A DNA stretch of 64,000 bases from Auricularia sp. M13. Taxonomy: Eukaryota > Basidiomycota > Agaricomycetes > Auriculariales > Auriculariaceae. Positions within the stretch are counted from its first letter, which is position 1, and every line of letters starts with the position of its first letter. The translations under genes and the position numbers were made by a program. Under the pieces are notes generated by a model. That model saw only the letters and a program-made list of their open reading frames with translations. It searched no databases and was not told the DNA's origin. Positions 32,224 through 44,090 of this stretch are shown piece after piece. The stretch lies in NCBI GenBank assembly GCA_037042915.1, contig CM073195.1, positions 2,418,001 to 2,482,000 of the forward strand, given 5' to 3'.

Positions 32224-32917
32224 ACAGTAGAGTCTGGAATTTCAATCACCTATTTTCATGAAGTGGTCAAGTTGAAAATATGATTACCATCTCACATGAA
32301 GCATATCAACGCTCGTAGAAAACGCTTACACAGTCCCCGCGCACCAATTCTTTTTCATACTCCGATGATGTGTTCACGAGCAGATCTTCGGAGTTGTGAT
32401 TTGAGCGCACAGCTTCGCAGCCCATCATTGGATCCTTTGCTTTCTACCATCACGCCCTGCTGCCTCTCAGGAAACGTGAGTGGTATCTTTTATGTTTTCC
32501 TGTTCGGTTGTCTTGAACTGGGATGTACTCATCTTTGCCACCTGCATCGATGGTTGCCATGGCCGGTCCCAACTCCCGAATTTTACATCGGCCAGCTGTG
32601 CTGCCCACCCTAATATTGCGTTCAGGCGGCACAGCTCAATACCTGACGGTTGGGAATCCTTGTGCGCAGTTCCACCTGCATATGAAATGACCCTTTCCAC
32701 CTCAATTATCATTAGATGCTAACACCACTTCAGATCCTTCGCATAGATTCGTATGGCTTCCACCCCACATGATTTGTCAGTCTTCATTGGATACATATCA
32801 ATGAACCTGATAATCTCTATCAACAGCAGCCGACTGCCTCAGAAAGACTTGGAAATTGTATGGCAGTCTTAATATTTCCCGAGATTAACTTGACCTGATT
32901 CTGAACAAAGTTTTGAA

Positions 32918-33203
32918 GCCAACTGTCAAGCTTAGACGAAAAGAGTCAAGAGACAATCGCAGCAGTACAGGACAAGATCCTCTTCACGATTATGAGCCTT
33001 CTACGAGAGAAGCAGCCGACTTCTCAAGTGGCATTACAACTTATGCACGACCTCCAATGTTTCTTCCCGGCTTTGGAAGCTGTTTCTCGAGCCTTTGCCG
33101 AGGTTCCCGAGAAAGGAACAGCCCACCGAGCTGAAGACTTTGCTGCGCTGCATCCTTCGAACATTCCTCCAGTACCGTCCTCAGCAGGACTGAGCTACAA
33201 CAT
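32918..33203 (+). pseudogene. Host exon fragment truncated by LINE-B
   Basis: An open frame reads QLSSLDEKSQETIAAVQDK, ILFTIMSLLREKQPTSQVAL, then a helical segment up to SSAGLSYNM, where LINE-B ORF1 (antisense) begins at 33204. The start at about 32918 follows an AAG acceptor-like site. Residue composition and lack of stops suggest real coding sequence. The family is unknown. Confidence 0.4.
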
Positions 33204-35213
33204 GGCTCGCATTGTTGCGCACATGAGCAGTGAGCTCAGGGGGGGCACGGACGCTCAGGATGAGACGATCTGGGTGGTGGCGCGCACGACCATTGGTAGG
33301 AGGTGGCTTTGGCACCGCACTGGGACGGGCAGGCACCACAGTGCCTTTGGCAGCTGGCTGAGCAGCACGTGACGCATAGGAGCGACCAGGTGTGCTTGCC
33401 TTTGCAGGAGCAGCTGTAGGGGCAGCTGCTGCTGTTGGGCACTTGAAGGCGCAGAGGCCTGTTGGGCAGTGAGGAAGGCAATGTTGCGCTTGACCTCAGC
33501 CATATCTGAGACAAGGGTGTCAAGGAGTGTGGGCTGTGGGCAGGACAAGTACCCAAAGTGTTGCTCTGCTTCTCCTGCAGCTGCCGAAGAGCACATGACT
33601 CTGGCAAGCTCAGTGACGCGCTCTGCTGTCCACAGGTCTGCCCAGCGCCAGTACCGGTCTTCCTGGTTCCAGACAGCCGCATTGACTGCAGTGGCACGTG
33701 CAATGAGGTGCTGCAGGTCAGACCTGATGTCATTGACTGCCTCCTCAAGTGGTGTGCCGTCTGGCAGACAGCCCAAGTTGGCTGGCACATTCTGTGCCCT
33801 CCAGTCCTGAACTGAGTTCACAGACTGCATGTCCTCGTCACCACAGACTGACATAGTCTCGCCTTGGGGGATTGAGGTGCTAGGGCGAGCATAGGGCAAC
33901 TTTGTTGCAGCAGAAGACAACTTGGTTGCCTGTGGTTCACCTGGGGCAGAACTGCCCCAGTTATGCGCCGATTGAGGCTCTCCAGGAGCTGAGTCGACAC
34001 CCCAGTCATTTCTCACCGAGGGGGCGCGATCTGAGCCGCTGCCATGTGCAGCAACTCGAGGAGCACGTCCAGAAGCGGTGTGAACGAGGCCCTGCATTCT
34101 GGATACTCCCTCAGCCTGTTCTGGTGAGGCCGAACTCGTTTCGACGGTTTTGGGCGCAGCAGGTGAGCTAGTGGCTCGATATGCGGCGCCCTGCTCGAGG
34201 ACGAGCCCATCCACCTTTCCTGACGCCCCCAGCCGGTCATCGATACCAATGCCCGTTGAACGAGCCGGAATTGCGCCCAGGGCATCCTTGGACACCCCAG
34301 AGCGCACAGCAGATGTTGTGAGTGCAGCAGGCTCGTCCCCAGTGTGCAGTGCACTAAGGGGGCGAGGAGCAGACACTGTGGGCCGCATTGAAGCGGTAGG
34401 AGCGTGTTCTGAGCGGTTTGGAGTCAGTACAGCCAGCTGCTGCACACCAGAGTGTGCAGCTCGAGTTGGGGAGGCTGGATGGGACTGCTGGGCTTCTCCT
34501 GCACGTTCCGGCGCTTCCTGGAGGCGGTACCGGTCCGCTCCGGCCGGAGCCGATGGGGCCACGTCACCCTCGCGCAAAAACGAGCCTGGGACGCGCACAG
34601 AGTGCGCTCTGGTGCCAGGAATGGTGTGGAATGCAGGAGGGGATGTAGGAGATGTGTGTGCGCAAAAATCGAGTCCAGAAACGAAGGGGTCGTCCCCAGG
34701 GGCTGCAAAGCAAGCCTCCTGGTTTGTCTCCACCCCAGGATGCGAAGAACAAAAGGAGGAGCGTCTATAACGCTTGGGAACTGGCTGGGGCGCACCTCTG
34801 AGTCTAGGAGGGCTGTCAGACCGCTTCCTAGTGAGCTGTCTGCTCTGCTGCTCGTCTCTGGTGCTCCTACTGCTCCTGGGGGTGAACTGCGCCTTAACGA
34901 GGTCTTTGGCCTTGCCAAGCCACCCCAAACGCGAGGGGGAGTGCACAGGACCGGTATCTAGCTCCATGGAAGCGAGGGAAGCAGAGGGGGAGTGGTGGTG
35001 CGCTCTAGGAGTCCCAGTTTTGTCTGGAACTCGCACCTGCGATTTCTCGCGATCCACCGGCCCAGGAGGGTCGCGGCCGGGCTCGATAGACTCCTGGTGG
35101 GTCCAGGAAGATGCCATGATCGTTAGATCGAAGAGGCGGATGAAGGGGCGCGCTGGAAAAGCGAGAATTGCTCCACTGACTCGGACTTACTGGAAGTCGG
35201 AGTTCAAGAAGCT
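33204..35213 (-). mobile_element. LINE-B copy 5: 5' end and ORF1
   Basis: The 5' leader starts at 35213 (AGCTTCTTGAACTCC) and ORF1 at 35117. The copy stops within ORF1 at 33204 (NNAS) against host sequence. It is the only copy here with an intact 5' end and a long ORF1 N-terminus, and it abuts LINE-B copy 4 in the same orientation. Confidence 0.8.
33255..35117 (-). pseudogene. LINE-B ORF1 (620 codons, C-terminus missing)
   Basis: It starts MASSWTHQESIEPGRDPPGP. The first 330 residues are Ser/Pro/Arg-rich and probably disordered with basic patches (KRSDSPPR, KRYRRSS). Residues about 430-560 are helical, with WNQEDRYWRWADLWTAERV and a coiled segment (LVSDMAEVKRNIAFLT). Comparison with 47034-47616 shows a frame shift near 33420: the alternative frame continues with TNGRARHHPDRLILSVRA. 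Zinc knuckles would follow but lie beyond the truncation. Likely an RNA-binding Gag-like protein. Confidence 0.7.
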
Positions 35214-36712
35214 TTTCTGTGCACCACTGGTGGCTTCTCCATTGGAGACTGGTGCCAGGCAGGGTGCAGGCACTGCAAGACAGGACTGCAAGGCCCCAAC
35301 TTGTGCAGGCGAGCAGCAGTAAGGTCATCGGCCTTGTCTAATACCAAGTGTATAGGTGGAATAGCTGCCTCCAACTCAAGAGCATAAATGGGCGAAGTTT
35401 TGAAGACAGCACAAATCATGCGGATGCCATGTAGATCAAGCGCTTTGCCTGAATACGCTCCAAGACTTCTCCCAAGGAGACAAGCAAGGTAATCAGCCTG
35501 TAAGACCGTGGATTAGGCCAATCAGTCTTGCCAGCTTTCTTGAGCACATATCTCGTCTCCAGCGGCGAGGGTGGTAGCCCCAAAGAGCACAGCGCCCAAT
35601 GAGAAGATAGATCTCCTCCTGTGCCACATCCCAAGCCCAGCGCAACCCAGTGTAGGGAACTCCCTCATCACCACGCGCTTTCTGGGGGTTAGGCCCAAAG
35701 ATGCCTTCTCTCACCTCCTCCAGAGTGACCTCCCTGTAGGTAATGTCTTCTGGGTGTGGTGTGGTCAGGTCTGGCTCGTCCAGGCCCTCTATGTGAGGAG
35801 GGCGCTGGTACAAGGTCTCGCGCAGTGCATCACACTTCTCAGCATGAGTGCGCGCAAAGGTACCATCTGGGCGACGAATGTCAGGAGAACGGTACCCCCG
35901 ACGTCCCTGAGACCACTTGTGCATGTCCCAGATGTCATCCACAGTGGCATCCTCCACTACCTTGTTCCAGTAGTCACGCTTGGTGCGCTTTACCTGGCGA
36001 CGATGGTAGTTATGCTCCCTGGCTGCAGTTGCAGTCAGGACTGCATTGGAGCGGCGCATGCGCCTTGCAAAGTCCTGTGCAGCTCTCTCTGCATCTCGCA
36101 TCTTCTGCAAGCTCTGGGTGAGTGCAGGAGTCCACCAGGGCTGAGAGTGCTTAGAGGGTCTCCTCTTGGGCACCTTGGCCTGAGTGGCACCATTGAGAGC
36201 GTCATGGAGTGCTGCTGCAGTGCGCTCTAGGAGCTCAGTGTTGCGAGTGTGGTTGGGAGCACTTTGCAGCTCTGCAAACACTGCTGCATGGCCATCCAGG
36301 CGAGAGCGAAACTCTGCCTTGAACTCGGCCTCATCTGCATGCTTGAAGTTGTAGCTGGCTCCAGAACCAAGGTCCACATCCTCAGCACCCAGGTCAAAGA
36401 CCCAGGAGACAGTGTGATGGTCAGAGAAGTCATGGACGTCATCTGACACCGCAAAGTCTTGCAGGAGACCAAGTGCAGCCATTTGGTCATTCTGCCACAC
36501 CAAGTCCAGAACAGAGGACTGAGAGTGGTTGTCCTTGCGCCAAGTGGCCACATCAGGACTGTTGAGCACAGAGAACACATGCTCCTCCATCCACTCCAGC
36601 ATCTGCTCACCCCCTCGAGAGGAGTTGGCCGCAAACAAGTCCCACACATGGTGGTGTTCATTTGCATGCATGGCAATGGCAATTGGCATGTCTGGAAGGT
36701 CAATGAGCTTGA
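35214..36712 (-). mobile_element. LINE-B copy 4: ORF2 fragment lacking the RT core
   Basis: It runs from LIDLPDMPIAIAMHANEHHH through the whole later endonuclease, the linker and the start of RT (GLRWAWDVAQEEIYLLIGRC, the undeleted form of the 7-bp difference). It then loses the catalytic core: after GEVLERIQAKRLIYMASA it jumps to MICAVFKTSPIYALELE. It ends at 35214 against LINE-B copy 5. It starts right after a LINE-A tail, a junction shared with 7783. Confidence 0.8.
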
Positions 36713-38957
36713 GAGAGAGAGAGAAATATTCTTCATTTTTAGACAGCGTAAGCAGGCTACAAATACAGAGCCAAGACGCTGGGGAGTGCACAGAAGACAC
36801 ATCCAAATGGTGAACAGGGGGCGAGCAGGGGGGAGGTCTAAACAGGGTTGAAGAGGGATCAAGTGCACACAGGTGTGGATTCAGGGGGTTGACAAGAAGG
36901 TTCACAGCAAGCATAGGGAGGGGGGGTATAGGGGCATAGAGACCATAAAACAAAACACGCACTCAGGGGGAAAGCCAATCAAGTCACATCCATGGCAGTG
37001 GCCACCTGGCTACCACCAGATGTCCTCCTAGTTCTCCTGGGACCACCAGCAAGGCGAGTCCAGATGCGGTAAGCTGAGTCGCATATCGCGTGGGACCCAG
37101 CACAGTGGGGGCAGCGCAAGACAGTATGTGCACAGTGTGCAAGACCATCATGGACGTCAGCGAAAAAGTCGCACTCACTGCAGCCGTGCTCAGAAGTCAA
37201 ATGACTCTGAGAACACAGACCACAGCGAGGGGCCTGGGTGCAGGCACGAGCAGTGTGCTCCAAACTGCAGCAGTTGGAGCAGGGGCGAGGACGACCAGAG
37301 TCGTGGAAGCGACGAGCACGCATAGCGTGGCCAAGGAGGAAGACACCGTGGCGAAGGACGTACTGCAAGTCATCTTCACGAGTGAAGGAAAGTAGCACAG
37401 AGCCAGAGCCCTGCTGGATGATGCGAGTAGGGGGTCCCAACCACATGGGAGGGGCAGCCCAGGCAAACTGGTGGGCAGTAAACTCCTCCACCTCGGCCTG
37501 CAACTCCTGCGGCGTCGGCAGGGGTTGGCCAAGGTCAGGAGGCACAACATTGGAGACAATGGCCTTGAACCAAAGGCTGCCACGAGCAGCACCAGAAAAG
37601 GCGGCCTCCTGGGGCAGGAAGGCAGAGGCAATGAGTGCACTGTGGGGCTCCAAGTCGGCAGCAGTGAGACCTGGGAGCGCAAAGACAACAACATTGCCTG
37701 AGCGAGTCAGGCCAACACCACTCACCCCAAGCCTGGGATGAGGTGCAGCAGGAGGGGAGACGCCAGCGAGGGCGGTGTTGATGGCAGAGCGGGCGGCAGC
37801 AGCGTTCTTGACAGCGAGGCGAACAGAGGCACTGGGCTTGACCATGAGGATCAGGCGGCGAGCGTCATGGCGGGTAAGAGGAGTAGCTGGGGCTGGCAGG
37901 CGGGGCACAGCAGGTGGTGGTGGAGCTGACTTGGCAGCGCGAGCAGCATAGGAGTCCTTGGCAGGACGAGCAGGAGCAGGTGGTGCAGATGAAGTTGCAG
38001 CAGCAGGCACACCTCCAGGGGCGTCCTTAAGCAAGGCTACCATAGCAGAGAGCTTCCCAAGCTCCTCCTGCTGAGCAAGAAGCAGCCTAGTGGCGGAGGA
38101 CAGCACAACAGAGTGGCAGAAGTCCTTGATGATGGAAGCAGCCCGTGGAATACACTCCCTGCAATCAAGGAGCAACTTTAGCATGCCCAGAAGCTCATTG
38201 ACCAGCGTGACAGAGTTCCTGAGGTCACGAGGAGTCAGGGGTACAGAGGCCCAATTAGCAGCAAAGGCAGCAAGGTCAAATCCTTCATAATCATCCTCAG
38301 AGTCTGAGGCCATGTCCTGATCAGAAGCAACTGGCTGAGTGTCCAGGGCACCCCGAGGGGCACCCAGAGCCGAAATATCGACGCCAGAGGAGGAGAAATG
38401 AGCCTGTGGTGGTGCAGGGGCAGGAGGAGGGGGTCCGGAAGTATCCGGAGCGGAGTTTGAAACTGATGAACGCGCAGCCTCCTGAGGCAGCACCTCACCA
38501 GGGCTCAACCAGGCACTCTGGGAGCTAGCCCTTTCGGGTGGGAGGTGCTGGGAGGTGGTGGAGGGAATAGGACCGCTTTTCCTGGACTTTTTAGGCCCAG
38601 AAATGCGCCCAGGAGGTGGTGCAGACCCAGCAGAACCTGCAAGTTGCCCAGGACTAGCCAGGGCATCTACAGGCCGCTTAAGGGGGGCAAGGGAGGGAGG
38701 AGTGGTCCTAGAGGGAGGGCCAGGGCCAGAGGTGGGGCCAGGGGCAGTGGTGGGGGCTGGAGTGGCCAGGGCAGGTTGGGCTGGAGCACCCAAGGACATG
38801 CCCCACTGGGGAGCCATGAGCAGGCTGGAGCCACTCTTTGGAGGGCCAGGGGGACCCCCTGGGCCCCTAGGAGGGCCAGTAGGATGAGATGTAGAGGACA
38901 GAGTGTGCCAGAGGTAGACTGACTCTGACCAGGTGGTGGTAAGAGTCCAAGAAGCGA
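36713..38957 (-). mobile_element. LINE-A copy a1, full length
   Basis: The 5' end is at 38957 (CTTCTTGGACTCTTACC on the minus strand), ORF1 runs to 36979 and the 3' tail ends in (GA)n at 36713-36724. It lies against the C-terminal coding part of the Plavaka transposase. It carries no ORF2. No target duplication is seen because the left flank is LINE-B, not Plavaka. Confidence 0.8.
36979..38957 (-). CDS. LINE-A ORF1 (Gag-like), intact frame
   Basis: About 659 codons of LINE-A sequence remain open, with the likely start MAPQWGMSLGAPAQPAL about 45 codons in. Order: a Pro/Gly/Ala-rich N-terminus (GPPRGPGGPPGPPKSG), a basic GPKKSRKS, an acidic DSEDDYEGFD, a helical part, a conserved middle (DARRLILMVKPSASVRLAV; GVSGVGLTRSGNVVVFALPG), then QELQAEVEEFTAHQFAW and three zinc-knuckle-like clusters ending CPHCAGSHAIC. 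The C-terminal half aligns with LINE-B ORF1. There is no endonuclease or RT. The open frame continues upstream into Plavaka to 39120, but that fusion is accidental. Confidence 0.8.
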
Positions 38958-41325
38958 AGTTTGCCGGTGGGGGAAGAGCACGTGGGTTTTTAGGGTTGCG
39001 TGGTGCCTGTGGGGTTGCGCGTACAACGTCGTCGAGTTTGGAGCCGCTGACGGAAATGTAGACCCGCTTGTACACATCGAACTTGTCCTCAGGACAAAGA
39101 TGAAAGTCATCGGGCGTCACAGACCAACGAATGAAATCTTTGACGCAAGCAGCAAAGTCTTGTGCCCTGTGGACGGCCGCAATTGCAGCAACAACGCGGG
39201 CAGGGAAGGACGGAGCTTTTGGGAGACGATGAGATACGGGAACCTCATCGGAGACGTGGCTAGAAGACCCATCACCCGGTTGGGGGCTTGCCTCCTACGA
39301 GTCAATGGAAGGCGATGCTGGTGCAGCGCCTACGAGAGGATGTCCAAGAGACCAATCGAGGTAAGAAGCAAACTTGTAGACAGCTTCACGACGGCACAGC
39401 CAAGTCGTCATCTGCACAATGTAATCGCGGCGGTTGGAAGCACGGTACGCCTCTTTACAGAAATCGCTGTGAAAGCGCTCGGGAGCCTTGGTGTCGAAGC
39501 CGACTGCTGCGCCGAGCCAGCGAATAGGCTCAATGGAGTGCGACAAACTATGAAGTTTTGGAATGTTGAAATGCGCGCGGATCTCCTTGTCGATGAAGAG
39601 CTGCTTGTACTTGTGAAAGCGATCGTATGCGTCCTTCATGAAGGCCAATGTGTGGTCCGAATGTACCGGCATGCGGGCACAGTAGATGAAGTCGAGCAAA
39701 GCACGAACAACGTGGCCGAGGCGCTTGTCGTGATGACCAGCAACCACACCGAGGATGAGCTTCTCGGCGTTCCGGTACTCGGCTCCAGTCCACTGCGAGA
39801 TGACGCTGATACCCTTCTTGAACGGGCGGACAGCAGGATGAAGCAGCATTGCCATGAGGCGCCGATCAACCTCTTCCATGCCAACAATGCTGATGCACCA
39901 TTGGAGGAGGTGGTCACCAAAGATGCCCTTGTGCAATTGGTGGAGAATGTCGGGAGGAAAGCAGCGAAAGATGTCGCAGTGAGGAAGGTGGGCCCAGAAG
40001 GGAGAGACAATATCGGTAAGGCCGAGTTTCTGTGTGCCGGGATCGTTGGGTCCACGCTTAAACAATCGAAGAATTGTATCCCAAGTTCGATATGCCCATA
40101 CGCTCGGGTTGCTGCTCTCAGAGGGAGGACAAACGCAGACCGGGCACGATTGTTGCGACAGCCTGCAACCATGCAACGCTCGGGATAGTCGCCAATATAA
40201 GCCGCCAGTACAACGTATACATGGCGAACATGGCCGTCAGCACAGAGAATGCGTACCCCATTAGAGCCAGCCTTCTTGAGCGGCTCAAGAATGATCGACA
40301 TGCAGTGGTGGAAGAGGCGATGCTGTGCACAAGAACGAGCCTCGCGCGTTGCAAAGATGTTGAACTTCGAGACCGGCAGGTACCCCAGCAGAACTGAAGC
40401 GTGGCTCGATGGCTGGCGGCGGACATCATTGGGAAGATTGCCGATGGTGAGATAGACCGGGTATGCCTGCTTGTCGCCGCTGAAGTTCGAGAGTTGTGTC
40501 TTATCAGACGCCAGAATGACCGGACAAATTGTCGCACCAGGAGGAAGAGATTTCTGCAGGAAAGTCACTTGATCTGCACACTTCAATGTGCAAACAGCGT
40601 ACCTGCAAATCCCACCACCAGTTTGCAGTCCACATCTCTCCATAACAGTGCTTCGTTTGCTGTTCATCGAGCCAGGCACGGAGCGGACTGTACACAAGAA
40701 GTTTGTGGAACGCAGGGTTTGCCATAAGTTCCTTAACCAGCTCTACGGGCCAAGTCTTCCGTCATGTGCTGCTGATTCTCGTCGGTTTGGTCGCCTGTCA
40801 CCCGAATGCATTTGACACGCCATTGTATTCCCTGGGGCAGAGAATCTATTTTCTTGAGAAAAGTGCGGTTCTTGTGGAAAGACGGGTTGGCGTCGCGAAT
40901 CTATACACAAGGTAAAGAGAAGCTCAAGAAAGAAAGTGAATTACAGACCTTCTTCAACTTGAGCAACTCATCCGTATCCGACTGAGCAATGCCGCTGGAG
41001 ATGAGCCATTGTGCAAATTTCCAATTGTCCTCGTCCTCGAAAGGCGCAAATCCACTGAGGCCGAGGTCGTGCTGTTCGCGTTGCCAAACTTCAAAGGGGA
41101 GGTCGTGAGTGCCGAGGCTGTCGGCTGTCGGCTGTGGAAATGGCTGCGTGAAGTATTCATCCTCCACCTCCTCGACGCTCGGTTGTTGAGATGAACGAAG
41201 GGACATATCGTCGAAAAATATAGCCTCGGCACCGGCGGCGTTGAGCGGGCTGTCAGGATTGGGAATGGCTGCAGGAGAGGGCGGAGGGAGCAGCAACGGC
41301 CCATCTGGGCCGGACCCCTAGAAAA

Positions 41326-41605
41326 CCGTGCGCAGGGTCCGTGCGCATCCGTGCGCAAGAATATCCGTGCGCAGAACTTCCGTGTGCAGGGTTAGAACTT
41401 TCGTGCGCATGAGTTTAACTTTCGTGCGCAGGGTCCAAATGTCCGTGCGCACTTTTCAAAATCCGTGCGCAGGGTCCTGGTCATCCGTGCGCATGAAATG
41501 TGCTTTCGTGCGCAATTTTCACAATCCGTGCGCAGGCTCCTGATATCTGTGTGCAGTTTTCACAATCCGTGCGCAAAGTACAAAATCCGTGTGCAGTGTG
41601 AAAAA
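41326..41605 (+). repeat. Left subterminal array of TCCGTGCGCA
   Basis: About 15 copies of the 10-mer, some as TTCGTGCGCA or TCCGTGTGCA, are spaced 10-30 bp apart. The spacers themselves share GGGTCC and ATTTTCACAA. Such arrays are typical transposase-binding sites next to the ends of DNA elements (inference). Confidence 0.8.
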
Positions 41606-42284
41606 CATCAAAAATCTTTTGAAGATGTATATCATAGATGTATTTATGGCACTGTGTGCATTGATAGAGGTGCACATCTCTAGTGTCAACTATTTTAGAT
41701 AAACTACTGTGCTACATGATTTGTTCGAAATTTCACTTCCACGTTAGTACAGGATCAGAAATATTCAGCCAGCATGTTGGTTTGTGTTCTAAGCTGATTT
41801 CCTGAAGAGGCTCTAAGTAGGTACTCATAACTCAAAAGATGTTACCCTCATACAGTTATGTTATGTTAGGTTAGATTAAGCTTGCTAAGGTTAGAACTTA
41901 TGTTATTTTGGTTCATGAATTCAGGAGTAATATCCTTTGCAGCCTGAGTAACCATGATTCACTCATCCACTAATAGATTCTAAGCCCTGATCCCAGTTTG
42001 GTCAAAAAATCTCAAATGAATTGTCTGGGTCAAGGAGAGACGAGACACATGTTTTGGGCCGTGAAGTGGACCTGGAACAAGCCAAAGTTTGCTGTGTCTG
42101 CTCCACCACCTCTGTACCACAGAGGTGCTCACTCTCCTGCATCACATCACCATCCCGTCCCCTCAGATCTTCTTGTTGATTAGATGGGTTCCAACCTCAT
42201 CCTCACCATGCCATCTCACAGAGGACTTGCACGCCCACACCATATTATACTCAAGTTACCAGGATGTATTTTCTGTAGTTTGGA

Positions 42285-42360
42285 CTAGTGGTTAACATGT
42301 ACATGTTCTTAATGGATTCGAAACACCCTCAGTTCAAATCCAGTCATAGACATCCATTTT
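42285..42360 (+). other. tRNA-like Pol III promoter boxes (possible SINE head)
   Basis: TAGTGGTTAACATG fits an A box and GTTCAAATCC, 45 bp further, fits a B box. The acceptor and T stems do not pair well, so it is not a working tRNA. It could be a relic of a tRNA-derived SINE inside the 1.7-kb element. Confidence 0.3.
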
Positions 42361-42513
42361 GTGGCACTTCTACCTGTGTTTACTACATTCTGTAGTGTAT
42401 TAACAAACTGTACTTGAGCAGTCAATTGCAACAAGACTTATGGAAATTGTTGGTGTTTGTTAATGAACTTCAATGAGTTCAATCAAGTCGCCTAGATGTG
42501 CCAAAGTGAAAAA

Positions 42514-42592
42514 AAAATAATGCAGTTGTGCTTTATACAAAATAATGCAGTTGTGCTTTATACAAAATAATGCAGTTGTGCTTTATACAGAA
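42514..42592 (+). repeat. 26-bp tandem repeat, three units
   Basis: Three near-identical units of AATAATGCAGTTGTGCTTTA plus TACAA sit directly before the right GTGCGCA array. Confidence 0.8.
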
Positions 42593-42593
42593 T

Positions 42594-42815
42594 CCGTGCG
42601 CAACACACAAAATCTGTGCGCAGTGTCAGCATGTCCGTGCGCATGTCTACCATGTCCATGCGCATGATTCTAACATCCGTGCGCAGGGTCCAAAATGTCG
42701 TGCGCACAAAATCACAATCCGTGCGCAGTCCTCCTTCATCCGTGCGCACGATTTCAACTTTCGTGCACAGTGTGAAAAATCCGTGCGCAGTCCGTGCACA
42801 ACGTGCGCAACATGC
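42594..42815 (+). repeat. Right subterminal array of TCCGTGCGCA
   Basis: About 12 copies of the same 10-mer as in 41326-41605, in the same (not inverted) direction; then a few inverted copies at 42966-43005 right at the end of the element. Confidence 0.8.
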
Positions 42816-43559
42816 GCGCGGAACTTGAAAGCAGTAATTTGACAATATCTTGGCCAGTTTTTAAGGTTTGATAGGTTTGTGCACACAGACATGTGCGGGT
42901 AGGTGTAAGCTACTGGAATGACCCTCAACAATCATTCTATAATGTCTGAACAGTCTTCTAGGGCAGGATTACTGCTGCGCACGGACCTCGCGCACGTGCG
43001 CACGGTTTTCTCGTGACCCATCTGGGCCATGTACTCCCAATAGCTGGGCAGTTTGCCAGTCAGCCGCGGTGAGCTCAGCGTCTGACTCGATGGGATGGGC
43101 CAGCGTAAGGTGAACGCTGAGCCCTGTCTTGGTGTGGAAGGCACGGTCACAGTGCTCGCAGCAGTAATGCCCCTTAACGAAATTCGTCAGCCGGCGAAGC
43201 ATCCAGACGGTCAGAGGTCGTGGGGGAGAGAGAGAGAGAGAGAGATATTCTTCATTTTTAGACAGCGTAAGCAGGCTACAAATACAGAGCCAAGACGCTG
43301 TGGAGTGCACAGAAGACACATCCAAATGGTGAACAGGGGGCGAGCAGGGGGGAGGTCTAAACAGGGTTGAAGAGGGATCAAGTGCACATAGGTGTGAAGT
43401 CAGGGGGTCGACAAGAAGGTTCACAGCAAGCATAGGGAGGGGGGGTATAGGGGCATAGAGACCATAAAACAAAACACCCGGATATGTTAGAGCTCCAAAA
43501 GTTGGGAGTGGCCTCCCAACTCTCAACTCCCAACTCCTATATAGTAATAGCCGGATATA

Positions 43560-43720
43560 ATATATATAGTGTATTCTGAAACTTTCTTAAGTACATAAAT
43601 TACCCCCAACTCCCAACTCCCAACTCCCAACTCTGAACACCTGAATCACTCTTTTGAATACCATCCCACTGCCCCAACTCCAACCCCCAACCCCCAACCC
43701 CCAACTCCCATCTTCGAGAC
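43560..43720 (+). repeat. CAACTCC heptamer minisatellite
   Basis: CCCAACT-type heptamers repeat in 43601-43640 and again at 43670-43712 (CAACCCC variants), with a related inverted piece at 43500-43540. Low-complexity DNA inside the insert in LINE-A copy a2. Confidence 0.7.
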
Positions 43721-43774
43721 ATAAAGTACAAAAAAACAATTGTGCTCGTATTGCGATCTAGTCTCGAAACAAAC

Positions 43775-43775
<1 letters not shown>

Positions 43776-43812
<37 letters not shown>
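43776..43812 (+). repeat. Poly(A) run of about 36 nt
   Basis: An uninterrupted A run after ACAAACC. It could mark the end of a processed or retrotransposed piece, next to the spliced-looking coding fragment at 43813-44090. Confidence 0.7.
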
Positions 43813-43813
<1 letters not shown>

Positions 43814-44090
43814 AATCTTTTCCACTGTCTACAATCTGCTTAAATGCTTTGTTTTTCTCCTGGAGAGCTTTGGTGGCCTTGTCCAATTTCCAATAGGGAC
43901 GATGCACCTTGACAGGACTTGAAGCTTCAGAAGAGGCAAGCTGATTCAAACGGTGGGCTGAAGTCCAGACAAGTCAGACAAATAATGAAGGATAACATGA
44001 GAATAGACAAACCTTCGAGGCGGTTGAACTCTTGGAAATACCGATGGAAGGTATTCATGTATGTGTCGGGATCTGCTAAGTAATCTGACA
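43813..44090 (-). pseudogene. Fragment of a spliced host gene
   Basis: The minus frame reads LADPDTYMNTFHRYFQEFNR, then an intron of about 55 bp (GTTTGT..CTTCAG), then HRLNQLASSEASS and VHRPYWKLDKATKALQEKNK, up to the poly(A/T) tract. The intron has normal ends, so it did not come from a spliced mRNA. The family is unknown. It is probably captured DNA inside the LINE-A copy. Confidence 0.4.

Larger units (their letters stand above)
41312..43019. mobile_element. 1.7-kb element with GTGCGCA arrays at both ends, inserted in Plavaka
   Basis: The termini match inverted: left GGACCCCTAGAAAACCGTGC, right (minus) GGGTCACGAGAAAACCGTGC. The direct repeat ATCTGGGCC at 41303-41311 and 43020-43028 is a 9-bp target duplication, extendable to 12 by coincidence. 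In the Plavaka frame both flanks encode GPDG, so the empty site reads through. Next to each end lies an array of the 10-mer TCCGTGCGCA: about 15 copies in 41326-41605 and about 12 in 42594-42815, all in the same direction. The middle is AT-rich without a recognisable gene. Mutator-like, non-autonomous, by its 9-bp duplication. Confidence 0.8.
38958..43226 (-). mobile_element. Plavaka-type DNA transposon gene (CACTA branch)
   Basis: Minus-strand exons: a C2H2 finger (CEHCDRAFHTKTGLSVHLTLAH, about 43100-43180), then after an inserted element FEDEDNWKFAQWLISSGIAQ (about 40990-41060) and ELMANPAFHKLLVYSPLRAW (about 40660-40730). LPPGATICPVILASDKTQLS, GDKQAYPVYLTIGNLPND and HASVLLGYLPVSKF (40370-40540) follow, then CFPPDILHQLHKGIFGDHLL, ISQWTGAEYRNAEKLILG and RALLDFIYCARMP (39640-39960). 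DKFDVYKRVYISV and VVRATPQ lie near the C-terminus (39000-39090). These are the marks of Plavaka transposases of Agaricomycetes. Several frame changes are partly introns. It is interrupted at 41312-43019 and cut at 38957 by LINE-A. Confidence 0.85.

Noticed and set aside
36979-39120. A 713-codon frame joining a Plavaka C-terminus to LINE-A ORF1
   Set aside because: The join is at the 5' end of LINE-A (38957), which recurs in other copies without Plavaka sequence; the fusion is chance.
41326-42815. The regularly spaced GTGCGCA repeats as a CRISPR array
   Set aside because: Units are 10 bp with irregular similar spacers, in a eukaryotic transposon with TIRs; no cas genes.
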